A DNA stretch of 64,000 bases from Bacteroides sp. (GCA_021201335.1 JAJQFD010000052.1:22405-86404); one strand, 5' to 3'. Numbered from the stretch's first letter, positions 9,738 through 20,088 are shown. Numbers and translations are program-made. The notes: generated by a model from the letters alone, not told the origin.

Positions 9738-11098
9738 AAACCAAGCTTTTCAAGTTTACGATACAAAGCATAACGGGTTATCCCCAGATAATCAGCAGCC
9801 CGGGACACATTTCCTTCGCTAAGTCGCATGGCGCGTTCTATGGCCTGTCGTTCCAGTTGTTCCAGATTGAGGATTTCCTCTTTAGCAGTTGGAGCCTGTA
9901 TAGGCTGAAGAAGAAAGCTTTCCGGACGCAATAAGACTTGTTCACTCAGAATGACCGCACGTTCAATACTGTGTTGTAATTCACGTACATTTCCCGGCCA
10001 GTTGTACTTCAGTAATTTGTTTTTGCTCTCACGAGTGAGTCCCTGAATTTCTTTTCGGTATTTTTGAGTATATATTTTCAGGAAATGATCCGCCAACAAT
10101 AGAATATCGTTTCCTCTTTCCCGGAGTGGCGGAATATGAATTTGAATAGTGTTTATTCTGTAAAGAAGATCCTGGCGGAAACCACCTTCATTTACCAACT
10201 TATGAATATTTACATTGGTTGCACAAATCAGCCGCACATCAATGGTGTATGCTTGTGTACTACCCAAACGGGTAATTTGTTGTTTTTCCAACGCAGTAAG
10301 AAGTTTAACTTGCATAGTAAGCGGCAAGTTCCCTATTTCATCCAGGAAAAGAGTACCTCCTGTTGCCACTTCCATGCGTCCCGGTTTGGACTTCCTGGCA
10401 TCTGTAAAAGCTCCTTTTTCGTAACCAAATAGTTCGCTTTCAAATAAAGATTCAGGAATGCTTCCCAAATCAATGCTAATAAATGGTTTATTATAGCGGG
10501 AAGAAGAACGGTATAGTAAATGAGCGATCATATCCTTCCCCGTTCCGTTTTCTCCGAGGATAAGTATATTAGCATCTGTATCACTTAATTTATATATGGT
10601 AGAAAAAATTTCCTGCATGGCTGCTGATTCACCGATAATTTCATGATCGTTGTATATCGAATCTTGGAGAATAGTAACCTGTTTTTTCAAATGTTTTACT
10701 TCCAGGCGGGAGTTCCTTAATTTAATTCCGGAAGAAAGAGTCGCCAAAAGTTTTTCTTTTTCCCATGGTTTGGATACAAAGTCTGTTGCGCCGGCTTTGA
10801 TGGCTTTTACCGCTTTATCTGTATCTGCATAAGCTGTCATAAAGATAACAATTGCCTGTGGATCGATCTCTAACACCCTTTTCAAACCTTCAAAACCTTC
10901 TTGCCCGCTAATAGCATCTCGGCTGAAATTCATATCCAGTAGTATAATGTCTGGTTCGAAGGTCTTCATAAAATAGGGGATTTTTTCAGGGGTGACGGCT
11001 ACCTTGATCTTTTCAAAATAAGGTTCTAGAAGCAAGTTTAATGCAAAAAGCACATCTTCATTATCATCAACGATTAATATTTTTCCTTGCTTGTTCAT
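9734..11098 (-). CDS. Sigma54-dependent response regulator, NtrC family
   Basis: Enhancer-binding activator of 454 aa. The receiver domain spans about 5-120 with acidic residues D11/D12, phospho-acceptor D55 (IILLDMNF) and KPW near 107. The central AAA+ sigma54-interaction domain has Walker A GENGTGKD, the sigma54-contact loop GAFTDA, Walker B GGTLFLDEIGN and a RLICATN sensor. The C-terminal Fis-type helix-turn-helix is GNVSRAADYLGITRYALYRK. All catalytic motifs are intact. It is first in a minus-strand tandem with the kinase and the hybrid regulator, and divergent from the TolC-HlyD-ABC genes. Between them lie two palindromes and a sigma54-like promoter, so it likely activates that operon. 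Confidence 0.95.
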   Translation of the reverse strand: MNKQGKILIVDDNEDVLFALNLLLEPYFEKIKVAVTPEKIPYFMKTFEPDIILLDMNFSRDAISGQEGFEGLKRVLEIDPQAIVIFMTAYADTDKAVKAIKAGATDFVSKPWEKEKLLATLSSGIKLRNSRLEVKHLKKQVTILQDSIYNDHEIIGESAAMQEIFSTIYKLSDTDANILILGENGTGKDMIAHLLYRSSSRYNKPFISIDLGSIPESLFESELFGYEKGAFTDARKSKPGRMEVATGGTLFLDEIGNLPLTMQVKLLTALEKQQITRLGSTQAYTIDVRLICATNVNIHKLVNEGGFRQDLLYRINTIQIHIPPLRERGNDILLLADHFLKIYTQKYRKEIQGLTRESKNKLLKYNWPGNVRELQHSIERAVILSEQVLLRPESFLLQPIQAPTAKEEILNLEQLERQAIERAMRLSEGNVSRAADYLGITRYALYRKLEKLGL

Positions 11099-11157
11099 AA
11101 GCTGATTTCGTTTGAAGTTCCATGGGACAAATATAGATATAAAATCTTTGTGCTGTA

Positions 11158-11194
11158 TGTGCGATAGCGCACGTGTTTTGTGCGTTTTTTCACA
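11158..11194. promoter_or_regulatory. Tandem palindromic sites, candidate enhancer for the NtrC-type regulator
   Basis: Two copies of TGTGCG-N6-CAC(G/A), at 11158-11173 and 11179-11194, have centres 21 bp apart, which is two turns of the helix. The first contains a perfect GTGCG-ATAG-CGCAC palindrome. They lie roughly 90-110 bp before the predicted start of transcription from the sigma54-like promoter, the usual distance for an upstream activating sequence. Binding by the adjacent regulator is inferred. Confidence 0.6.
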
Positions 11195-11249
11195 TCTTTC
11201 CGTAAGTGTGTTCTTTATTATCTTCTTGTATTACAACCGATTGTCGGAA

Positions 11250-11265
11250 TGGCATGTCTTTTGAA
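11250..11265 (+). promoter_or_regulatory. Sigma54-like -24/-12 promoter before the export operon
   Basis: TGGCAT-gtctt-TTGAA matches the consensus TGGCAC-N5-TTGCA with exact spacing. The -24 GG is conserved and the C of the -12 GC is changed to A. It lies about 30 bases before the ATG at 11296 and downstream of the tandem palindromes. Confidence 0.55.
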
Positions 11266-11295
11266 ATAAAGGAATGTATAATAGTGGTCCAAAAG

Positions 11296-12786
11296 ATGAA
11301 AATCATATATCTGCTAAGACTGATGTTTTTTTGCTGGAATGAATTACTCGTTTTTGTTGATTTACCCACAGGTTGAACCTTTGGAATTGACATTGGAAGA
11401 GACTGTAGAGAGGGCACAAACATATTCGCCAGATGCTCAAACCGCCCGTCATAGCTTTCGCTCGGAATACTGGAATTATAAATACTATCGCGCCAATTAT
11501 CTGCCTTCTTTAACGCTTACCTCAAATCCGTACCTGAAAAGAGTTATTAATGAAATTACCCTGGAAGACGGTACAGTGAAGTTTGTTGAACAAAATATGT
11601 TAAGTACGGATCTTTCTTTCCAGTTTACTCAGAATATTCCGTGGACGGGGGGGGAAGCGTTTTTCTGGAAACCTTTGCGCAGCGTATTGATATGTTAAGC
11701 GATAGGGCAACATCCTGGCAAACATCTCCCATAAATATAGGCTATAGTCAATCTTTATTTGGGTATAATCAGTTGAAGTGGGATCAGAAAATTGAACCTG
11801 TCCGTTATCAGGAAGCCCGGAAAAGATATCAGGAAAAACTAGAATTGATTGCCACAAATGCTACTGATTTGTTTTTTGCATTGGCAACTGCCCAAAGTAA
11901 TCTAGAAACAGCTTTATTTAATTTTGCCCAGGCAGATACACTTTATCATTTTGCACAAGGACGATATGGTATTGGAACTATTACGGAAAATGAAATGCTT
12001 CAGCTTGAAATCAACCGACTGACAGAAGAAACCAATCAGCTGAATGCCCGTATTGAAGTGGAAAACAGCATACAGACCCTTCGTTCGTATCTGAGTTTCC
12101 AGGAAGATGTAGAAATAAGAGTAAAACTGAATCAGGAAGTACCGGGATTCATGATAGAATCCCATCATGCCTTATTAATTGCAACTGAGAACAGTCCTGA
12201 TATACTGCAAATGCTTCGTTGGAAATTGGAGAGTGAGAATGCTGTAGCCCAGGCAAAAGCTAATGCCGGGATAAAGGCTAATTTATACGTTCGCTTGGGT
12301 CTGACGCAAACAGCAAACAACTGGAAAGATGCTTATAAAAATCCACTTGATCAGCAATATATTAGTTTAGGAATTACATTACCTATTCTTGACTGGGGAA
12401 GAGGGAAAGGGAAAATACAGATTGCCCGTTCCCAGCGTGACCTGGTGTATACCCAAGTTCGACAATATGAAACAGATTTTGAGCTCAATGTACGCAAGCT
12501 GGTGAAACTTTTCAATTTACAGGTACAACGGGTAGAGATTGCCATACGTACTGATCAAACGGCGCAGCGTCGACATGATGTGGCGCGACGGTTATACTTA
12601 CTGGGGAAATCGACGATACTTGACCTGAATGCTTCGATTGCTGAGAAGGACAGTGCAAAACGCAGTTATATTAATGCTTTACATTATTATTGGACATTAT
12701 ACTATACATCACGAAGTATTACATTGTATGATTTTCAACAAAATAAAGCTCTGTCAGTTAACCTGGAAGAACTGATAGAAAATTAA
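11296..12786 (+). CDS. TolC-family outer-membrane efflux channel (two apparent frameshifts)
   Basis: Outer-membrane channel of a three-part exporter, about 495 aa after correction. The best start is the ATG at 11296. It encodes MKIIYLLRLMFF, then enters the frame of MNYSFLLIYPQVEPLELTLEE if the T7 run at 11326-11332 is T6; otherwise the gene would start at 11339 with a poor signal peptide. A second shift lies in the G8 run at 11647-11654: the two frames meet as NIPWTG(G)GSVFLETFAQR. The body shows the TolC pattern of long amphipathic helices (for example FALATAQSNLETALFNFAQAD) and repeated family phrases such as ISLGITLPILDWGRGKGKIQ. It precedes the adaptor and ATPase genes with short spacing. 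Confidence 0.88.
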
Positions 12787-12796
12787 AATACTTTTT

Positions 12797-14047
12797 ATGG
12801 ATATACAACGAGAAAAGCAACCCTGGTACAGCCGATATAAATATCATATGGCTGCAGGCATAATCTTTACCGTCTTCTTGGTATATGTGGTTTTCCTTTC
12901 GGTAGGCCCCCGCCGTCTTCAGGTAGATGTTGAAAGGATACAGATTGCAGTAGTGAAGAAAGATAAATTCCTGGAATATATTGATGTGGAAGGGGTGGTG
13001 CAACCTATTCTAACTATTCAGGTAAATACACGTGAAGCGGGTAGCGTAGATTATATTCCAGGTGAAGAAGGAAGTATGCTTTCTCAGGGAGATACCATTC
13101 TTGTATTGTCAAATCCGGATCTGGTTCGCAGTATTGAAGATCAGCGTGACGAATGGGAAAAACAGATGATATCTTATCAGGAAAAACTAATCGAAATGGA
13201 ACAGAAGAGTCTTACCTTACAACAACAGGCTTTACAAACAGACTATGAGCTGACTCGTCTCCGAAAAAGTTATGAATTAGATAAAGAAGAATATCGAATG
13301 GGTATTAAGAGCAAGGCCCAACTGGAAGTGTCTGAAGATGAATTTAATTTTAATGTAGAGAAGGCAGCCCTGCAACGGGAAGGACTCCGGCAAGATTCGG
13401 TTGTAACTATGATCCGCCGTGATCTGCTGCGCAATGACCAAGAGCGAGAACGAAAAAAATACCTGCGTTCCTGCGAGCGTCGGGATGACCTGATTGTTAA
13501 GGCTCCGGTCAACGGGCAGCTAAGTTTTATAAAGGTAACTCCCGGTCAGATGGTATCTTCCAATGAAGCTATTGCTGAAATTAAAATACTTGATCAGTTT
13601 AAAATACATACGTCGTTGAGTGAATATTATATCGACCGGATTGTAACCGGATTACCTGGTACCATTCATTATCAGGGAAGCAAATACCCATTACAGATCA
13701 GTAAAGTAGTGCCTGAAGTAAAAGACCGGACATTTGATGTGGATCTGGTTTTTACAGGAGAGATACCTGATAATGTTCGTATTGGTAAAAGCTTTCGGGT
13801 ACAAATAGAATTAGGACAACCGGAAGAAGCTTTGGTAATATCTCGGGGCAATTTTTATTCTACTACAGCAGGGCAGTGGGTTTACAAACTTAATGGTACT
13901 AAAACAAAAGCTACACGTGTACCCATATCCATTGGCCGGCAAAACCCGCAACAATATGAAATAACAGATGGGCTACATCTAGAAGACTATGTGATTACCA
14001 CAGGATATGATACTTTTGGTGATGCACAGGAGTTAATATTGAAATAA
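12797..14047 (+). CDS. HlyD/MacA-type periplasmic adaptor protein
   Basis: Membrane-fusion protein of 416 aa that would link an inner-membrane ABC exporter to the TolC-type channel. An N-terminal membrane anchor (HMAAGIIFTVFLVYVVFLSV) is followed by a lipoyl/barrel-sandwich half with VEGVVQPILTIQVNTREAG. A long coiled-coil hairpin spans about residues 110-220 (EDQRDEWEKQMISYQEKL...), then the second half of the sandwich, DDLIVKAPVNGQLSFI, and a beta-barrel region with ALVISRGNFYSTT. It starts 10 bases after the channel gene stop and ends 9 bases before the ATPase gene. It is complete and in frame. Confidence 0.92.
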   Translation: MDIQREKQPWYSRYKYHMAAGIIFTVFLVYVVFLSVGPRRLQVDVERIQIAVVKKDKFLEYIDVEGVVQPILTIQVNTREAGSVDYIPGEEGSMLSQGDTILVLSNPDLVRSIEDQRDEWEKQMISYQEKLIEMEQKSLTLQQQALQTDYELTRLRKSYELDKEEYRMGIKSKAQLEVSEDEFNFNVEKAALQREGLRQDSVVTMIRRDLLRNDQERERKKYLRSCERRDDLIVKAPVNGQLSFIKVTPGQMVSSNEAIAEIKILDQFKIHTSLSEYYIDRIVTGLPGTIHYQGSKYPLQISKVVPEVKDRTFDVDLVFTGEIPDNVRIGKSFRVQIELGQPEEALVISRGNFYSTTAGQWVYKLNGTKTKATRVPISIGRQNPQQYEITDGLHLEDYVITTGYDTFGDAQELILK

Positions 14048-14056
14048 TGAATTAAT

Positions 14057-14740
14057 ATGAATACTATGATCCAAACAGAAAACTTACAAAAGATCTTCCA
14101 GACGGAAGAAGTTGAAACATGGGCATTGAACAATGTCAATATTCAAATCAGTGAAGGCGAATTTGTAGCTATTATGGGACCTTCCGGTTGTGGAAAATCG
14201 ACTTTACTTAACATTCTGGGGTTACTGGATAAACCTACATCCGGCAACTATCGTCTCAATGGAACAGATGTATCCAACTATACAGAGTCGCAGCGCACTA
14301 ATCTCCGGAAAGGTGTAATTGGTTTCGTATTCCAGAGCTTTAACCTGATTGATGAATTGAATTTATTTGAGAATATCGAACTTCCTTTACTCTATATGGG
14401 TATTTCTGCTTCCGAAAGAAAAAAGCGGGTTGAAAGGGCAATGGAACGAATGGAGATTCATCAACGGAGTAAACATTTTCCTCAACAGTTGTCAGGAGGC
14501 CAGCAACAACGGGTTGCAATAGCACGCGCTGTTGTGGCTAATCCGAAGTTGATTCTTGCTGATGAGCCTACCGGTAATCTCGACTCTAAGAATGGAAAGG
14601 AGGTAATGTTCTTATTAAGCGAGCTTAACCGGGAAGGGACTACAATTGCGATGGTTACCCACTCTCAACATGATGCGAGTTATGCCCAACGGATAATTAA
14701 TTTATTTGATGGTCAGGTGATAAGTGAATTTAGGGGATAG
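14057..14740 (+). CDS. ABC transporter ATP-binding protein, MacB/LolD type
   Basis: Cytoplasmic ATPase of 227 aa. It has Walker A GPSGCGKST (about 41-49), a Q-loop FVFQSFNLID, signature LSGGQQQRVAIARA, Walker B LILADEPTGNLDS and the H-loop VTHSQH. This type powers FtsX/MacB-fold permeases that act with an HlyD adaptor and TolC channel. In most Bacteroidetes loci of this layout one or more permease genes come next. Here the following gene is a glycoside hydrolase 147 bases away, and no permease is found in the window. The ATPase is intact but seems to lack its partner at this locus. Confidence 0.95.
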   Translation: MNTMIQTENLQKIFQTEEVETWALNNVNIQISEGEFVAIMGPSGCGKSTLLNILGLLDKPTSGNYRLNGTDVSNYTESQRTNLRKGVIGFVFQSFNLIDELNLFENIELPLLYMGISASERKKRVERAMERMEIHQRSKHFPQQLSGGQQQRVAIARAVVANPKLILADEPTGNLDSKNGKEVMFLLSELNREGTTIAMVTHSQHDASYAQRIINLFDGQVISEFRG

Positions 14741-14812
14741 AAGGGTTCCCGTATTGCGCATGCTGAGGCTGCCTCCCACATAGATGTATTAAGAGCACTG
14801 AAGGCTGATTAA
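14741..14812 (+). pseudogene. Possible remnant of a lost gene (24 in-frame codons after the ATPase)
   Basis: Straight after the ATPase stop, in the same frame, 23 sense codons read KGSRIAHAEAASHIDVLRAL and KAD before TAA. Composition and the ...LRALKAD end recall the C-terminal tails of MacB/FtsX-type permeases (pattern ...NPxxALRxE). The match is weak. It may be the scar of a deleted permease or chance. Confidence 0.25.
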
Positions 14813-14887
14813 GGAATAGGGGGTATCTTTTTTTGAGTACAAAATTTCATATTTACCGTCTTCTGATTATAACTGAACCGGTATAAT

Positions 14888-17800
14888 ATGAAATTCAAAT
14901 ATTACCTTGCTTTTATTGTTTTCGTAAGTTTGTTTTCTTTCCGAAGTGTCCAGGCACAGCCATCATTGCAGCAGCAATTCCAAAATCCACCCGAAGAAGC
15001 GAAACCCTGGACAATCTGGCATTGGATGTTTGGTGCTCTTTCCAAAGAAGGGCTGACAGCTGATCTGGAAGCAATGAAAGAAGTGGGTCTGGGCGGTGCA
15101 TTTATATTGGCCATTAAATCGCCGGAACAAGGGCCACCTTATCCGGGAGCGCTCCGGCAACTTACCCCTGAATGGTGGGGAATGGTTCACCATACCATGA
15201 AGGAAGCCGACCGATTAGGATTGAAACTCGGTATGCATATATGCGACGGGTTTGCATTAGCCGGTGGTCCGTGGATTACACCAGAAGAATCCATGCAGAG
15301 AATTGTCTGGGCAGATACAATTGTTTCCGGAGGGAAAATAAAAGACCTAACTCTGCCACAACCGGAGAATTATCAAGGTTATTACAAAGATATAGCACTG
15401 TATGCCTATCCGATTTCTCCAAAGAGGACGCAAGAATTAACCCGAAAAGATTTTCCTATCATAACAACTTCAGCAGAGGTTGATACTACCGGTGGTTTTT
15501 TCCGGGCAAATGCTACGGATATCAGTGATCCTGCTGCGGACGGGGCATGGATACAGTATGAGTTTACCGAACCTTTCACTTGTCGCAACATTGAGATCGT
15601 AAAGGTGAACAATAACTACCAGGCACAACGCCTGAAAGTGATGGCTAGCAATGACGGAATAAACTTTCGACTGGTAAAGCAACTTGTACCAGCACGCCAG
15701 GGATGGCAGAATTATGAGTTTAACGATACCCATGCCATTCCACCAACTACTGCGCGATACTTTCGTTTTTATTGGAATCCAGCGGGTACGGAGCCAGGAA
15801 GCGAAGATATGAACGATGCCAAGTGGAAACCGAATCTCAAAATCAAAGAAATCTTATTGCATAGTGAACCTCGTCTCCATCATTGGCAAGCAAAAACAGG
15901 CCTCGTATGGCGAGTAGCAAATCATACAGCTAACAACGAAATTACACCTTCGGACTGTATATCTAAGGAGAGTTTGATAAACCTGACAGGCTTTATGAAG
16001 GAAGGTGTTCTTAGCACAGAACTTCCCAAAGGTAACTGGAAATTGTTGCGCATCGGCCATACTTCCAACGGACATACCAATGAAACTGGGGGAGCAGGAA
16101 AAGGATTGGAATGCAATAAATTCAGCCGGACTATTGTGAGGAAGCAGTTGGAAAACTGGTTTGGTGCTGCTTTCCGACAGACAGATCCGGCTCTGGCACG
16201 TCGGGTACTTAAATCTATCTTTGTCGATAGTTGGGAGTGTGGAAGCCAGAATTGGAGTGACAATTTCGCCGCAGAATTTGAGGCTCGTCGTGGTTATGAC
16301 CTGATGCCTTACCTGCCACTTTTAACCGGACTACCCATGGAAGATGCGGAAATCTCCGAAAGAATATTACGTGATGTACGTACTACTATGGCCGATCTTG
16401 TAGTAGATGTTTTTTATACGGAATTGGCTGCATTCGCCAAAGACTACGACTGTGAAATATCTGCTGAAAATGTTTCACCTACCATGATCAGCGATGGAAT
16501 GACTCACTTTCAGAAAGTAGACCGCCCGATGGGGGAATTCTGGTTGAGAAGTCCCACGCACGATAAGACCAATGATATGCTAGATGCTATCAGTGGAGCA
16601 CATATTTACGGGAAACCGATTGTACAGGCAGAAGCATTTACTCAGATTCGTGGCCATTGGGATGAACATCCCGGGATGCTGAAAGCAATGCTTGATCGCA
16701 ATTATGCATTAGGCATCAATAAAATGGTATTCCATGTATATGTTCATAATCCGTATTTGGATCGTAAACCAGGTATGACACTGGACGGTATCGGACTCTT
16801 TTTTCAACGGGATCAAACGTGGTGGAAGCACGGAGCCAAAGCTTTTGTTGAATATGCCACCCGTGTCCAAACCTTATTACAATATGGCTGTCCAGTTGCT
16901 GATATTGCTGTTTTTACAGGTGAAGAGATGCCTCGTCGGGCTGTTTTACCCGAACGTCTGGTTCCTTCCTTACCCGGTATTTTTGGAGCAGAAAGAGTAG
17001 CAAGCGAGAAGAAAAGATTAGCTAACGAAGGCCGGCCTTTGAGAAGCATTGCAGGAGTAACCCATGCCGCCAACATGGCTGATCCGGAGAAATGGGTCAA
17101 CGCTTTACGGGGATATGCTTATGATTCTTTTAATAAAGATGCCTTACTAAACCATGCTAAAGTAGAAAATGGCAGAATAGTTTTATCCGGAGGTGCCTCT
17201 TATAAAGTGCTTGTATTGCCTTTGGCTCGTCCAATGAATCCGGATAATATACCTTTATCTTCTGAAGTCTCAACTAAAATTGAAGAGTTTCGCAAAGGGG
17301 GGTGATTATTCCTGAATTACCCTATAACGAGGATGATTTTTCTGCATATCAGTTGGAAAGAGACGTAATTGTTCCTGAAAATATTGCCTGGACTCATCGA
17401 ACCGGGGAGGAAGCTGATATTTATTTTATCGCCAATCAAGCAGGGGAAGCTGTTTCTTTTGATGCCTCTTTACGTATGGTCGGTACTCCCGAACTTTGGA
17501 ATCCGGTAACCGGAGAGATCACCTTGCCTTTAGAGGTTGAAACCCATGGAATGCGTACCATTGTGCCATTACGTCTTGATTCCAATGAATCGGTATTTGT
17601 GGTCTTTCGGAAACAGGGAAATACAGTGGCGGATGCTATGCAAGAAAAATCATCTGTTACCTTGCCTTTGGAGGTGGATCATTGGAGTATTTTATTCCCA
17701 TCTCTAGGTCAGTTAACCTTAACTAAAGGTCATCTTTTTGATTGGAGTAAAGAAGAAGATGAAAAAATAAAATATTATTCTGGTACTGCCGTTTATAATA

Positions 17801-18132
17801 CTATTTTTAAATGGAAAGGTAAACCGAAAGGACGTATTTATTTATCTCTGGGTGAGGTAGCCAATATAGCTAATGTCTGTGTAAATGGTATAGATTGCGG
17901 AACTGCCTGGACAGCTCCTTATCAGGTAGAGATAACAGAAGTCCTGAAGAAAGGAAATAACCGTCTGGAAATACAAATAGAAAATACCTGGGCTAATGCC
18001 CTTAACGGATTGGAGAAAGGGAAAGCCCCTTTTAACGGTATTTGGACCAATGCCAAGTATCGTAGAAAAGAAGATACACTGCTTCCGGCAGGATTACTAG
18101 GCCCCGTGAAAATTATTGTGCGAGAGCATTAA
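14888..18132 (+). CDS. GH106-like glycoside hydrolase (alpha-L-rhamnosidase family), frameshifted
   Basis: Secreted or periplasmic hydrolase of about 1081 aa after correction. Two frames, 14888-17305 and 17302-18132, join if the G6 run at 17297-17302 is G7 (...FRKGGVIIPELPYNEDDF). A signal peptide ends SVQA/QPSLQQQF. The catalytic part shows the family's opening (PWTIWHWMFGALSKEGLTADLEAMKEVGLGG in two overlapping phrases) and later SIFVDSWECGSQNW and SAENVSPTM. A discoidin-like domain lies near 205-310 (QYEFTEPFTCRNIEIVKVN). The C-terminus has a GH2-type sugar-binding fold (IANVCVNGIDCGTAWTAPYQ). GH106 enzymes remove terminal rhamnose from pectic glycans. The exact linkage is not predictable. 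The esterase gene follows after 14 bases. Confidence 0.82.
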
Positions 18133-18146
18133 AAACGATTGATATA

Positions 18147-19574
18147 ATGAGAATTTTAAACCCAAAGCTAAGCCTTTTCTTACTGCTGGCAATTATTACC
18201 TTGCCTGCTTTTGCTGAAGTAAAATTGCCTGCTTTCTTTTCTGACGGCATGGTGCTGCAGCAACAAACAAGTGCAAATTTGTGGGGGATAGCCACTCCTA
18301 AAAAGAAAATAACGGTTACCACCGGATGGGACCAGAAGCAATACACGGTTACTGCCGATGCTTCCGGTAAGTGGAAATTAATAGTAACTACCCCGGTAGC
18401 AGGAGGTCCTTACGAAATAACTTTTAACGATGGTCAGGAGACGACCCTGAAAGACATCCTGGTGGGCGAACTCTGGATATGTTCCGGTCAGAGCAATATG
18501 GAAATGCCTATGAAAGGATATAAGAACCAGCCTATAGACAATTCGAACATGGACGTATTGAAGAGTAGGAATCCCAATCTTCGTTTATTTACAGTAAAAC
18601 GAACTTCTACTCTGAAACCACAAACCGATGTAGTGGGAGAATGGAAGGAAGCAATACCTGAAAATGTTTACGAGTTTAGTGCTACAGCCTATTATTTCGG
18701 TCGATTGGTGCAGGAAATAACCGAAGTTCCTGTAGGGCTGATCTTGGCTGCCTGGGGCGGTTCGGCTGCGGAAGCCTGGATGACCGAAGATTGGCTCAAG
18801 GCTTTCCCCGATGCTAAAATACCACGCACGGACGAAGACATTAAATCTAAAAACCGTACTCCAACCGTATTATATAATGGTATGCTTCATCCCCTTATCG
18901 GAATCAGTATGCGAGGTGTAATCTGGTATCAGGGAGAAGATAATTATAATCGTTCACACACATATGCTGACATGTTCACTACATTGATTAATGGTTGGCG
19001 TTTGGAATGGAAACAGGGTGATTTCCCGTTTTATTATTGTCAGATTGCTCCCTATGATTACGGTATTATTACTGAACCAGGAAAGGAACCCATCAATTCA
19101 GCCTATCTTCGTGAAGCACAGGCACAGGTAGAACATCGGGTAACTAATTCGGGAATGGCTGTCCTATTGGATGCAGGAATGGAAAAAGGTATTCACCCAT
19201 CCAATAAACGAGCTGCGGGAGAAAGATTAGCTTTTTTGGCATTAAGTAAAACATACGGCATAAAAGGTATTTCGGGTGACAGCCCTTACTATAAATCAAT
19301 GGAGATTCAGGGCGATACTGCCATTGTCTCTTTTGAGCGTGCCCCGATGTGGATTACGGCAGAAAATTTTGAGTCAAAAAATTTTAAGATAGCTGGTGAA
19401 GTTAAAGTGTTTTATCCTGCCAAAGCTTGGATATCACGTAGCAAAGTATATGTGAAGAGTGAAGAGGTGAAGAAACCTGTGGCTGTACGGTATGGTTTTG
19501 AGAACTATGTGAAGGGAGATCTTTTTGGTTGTAACGGTCTGCCGGTATCTTCATTCAGAACGGATAATTGGTAG
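18147..19574 (+). CDS. Sialate O-acetylesterase-like SGNH carbohydrate esterase
   Basis: Exported esterase of 475 aa that probably removes acetyl groups from sugars. The signal peptide is LFLLLAIITLPAFA. An N-terminal beta domain (LPAFFSDGMVLQQQTSANLWG) precedes the SGNH hydrolase core. The nucleophile motif is CSGQSNMEMPM near residues 111-121, with GVIWYQGEDN (Asn/oxyanion block) and a C-terminal GIHPSNKRAAGERLA that supplies the catalytic His. These are the marks of the sialate O-acetylesterase family, which in Bacteroidetes often serves pectin or xylan loci rather than sialic acid. It lies 14 bases after the GH106 gene, so the two are likely co-transcribed. Confidence 0.9.
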   Translation: MRILNPKLSLFLLLAIITLPAFAEVKLPAFFSDGMVLQQQTSANLWGIATPKKKITVTTGWDQKQYTVTADASGKWKLIVTTPVAGGPYEITFNDGQETTLKDILVGELWICSGQSNMEMPMKGYKNQPIDNSNMDVLKSRNPNLRLFTVKRTSTLKPQTDVVGEWKEAIPENVYEFSATAYYFGRLVQEITEVPVGLILAAWGGSAAEAWMTEDWLKAFPDAKIPRTDEDIKSKNRTPTVLYNGMLHPLIGISMRGVIWYQGEDNYNRSHTYADMFTTLINGWRLEWKQGDFPFYYCQIAPYDYGIITEPGKEPINSAYLREAQAQVEHRVTNSGMAVLLDAGMEKGIHPSNKRAAGERLAFLALSKTYGIKGISGDSPYYKSMEIQGDTAIVSFERAPMWITAENFESKNFKIAGEVKVFYPAKAWISRSKVYVKSEEVKKPVAVRYGFENYVKGDLFGCNGLPVSSFRTDNW

Positions 19575-20088
19575 TGGTTAGTAAGAGAAGCTATTGATTT
19601 ACACCGATATAATAATGAATATAGGTCTTAAAATCAGATTAGATAGTATGAGACTTGTGTAGCTTGTGTTACTAAGATACATAGGAAATGCCGTCACTAA
19701 CGATCAAAAAATCAGTGTTTTACAAGGATCTGTAATACGAGTGATACTTTTTTGAAGAAATTCTCTTGGAAAAAGATATCCTTTCAATCGAAAAATGGAA
19801 CTTGCTTTTAATCAAAATGCAATAAGCATCTCAGCCAAATCCCGGTTGCATTTGGTCGGAATGCAACCGGGATTTATCCATAGATTAACCGGAATTTCCA
19901 GAAAGGGTGTGCTATAAAAAATAGATTAAATAATCGTATGTTAAAATATTTATATCTGAAAAAATGAGGAAATAAACCTTAATTATTTATCATGTCAAAA
20001 ACCAGATTTTATAAATTATTATTTACTATATTTACGGTGTACGGAGTGATCTGAGTACATTTTACCTTTATTTTCGTCCATTTTTAGT
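19575..20088. other. Non-coding gap with hairpin and a diverged dispersed repeat
   Basis: About 510 bases with no supported gene. It holds a perfect 15-bp inverted repeat at 19837-19875. It also holds a segment (19649-19770) that shares two spaced motifs, ATGAGACTT...CTTGT and GTGATACTTTTTTGA, with the minus strand of 48640-48765. A -7-like TATATTTA occurs near 20030, but no convincing promoter is seen. Confidence 0.5.
19837..19875. repeat. 15-bp perfect inverted repeat, 9-base loop
   Basis: AAATCCCGGTTGCAT (19837-19851) and its exact reverse complement at 19861-19875 flank the loop TTGGTCGGA. There is no U-run right after, so it is a weak terminator candidate. It may be an intergenic palindromic element. 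Confidence 0.6.
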
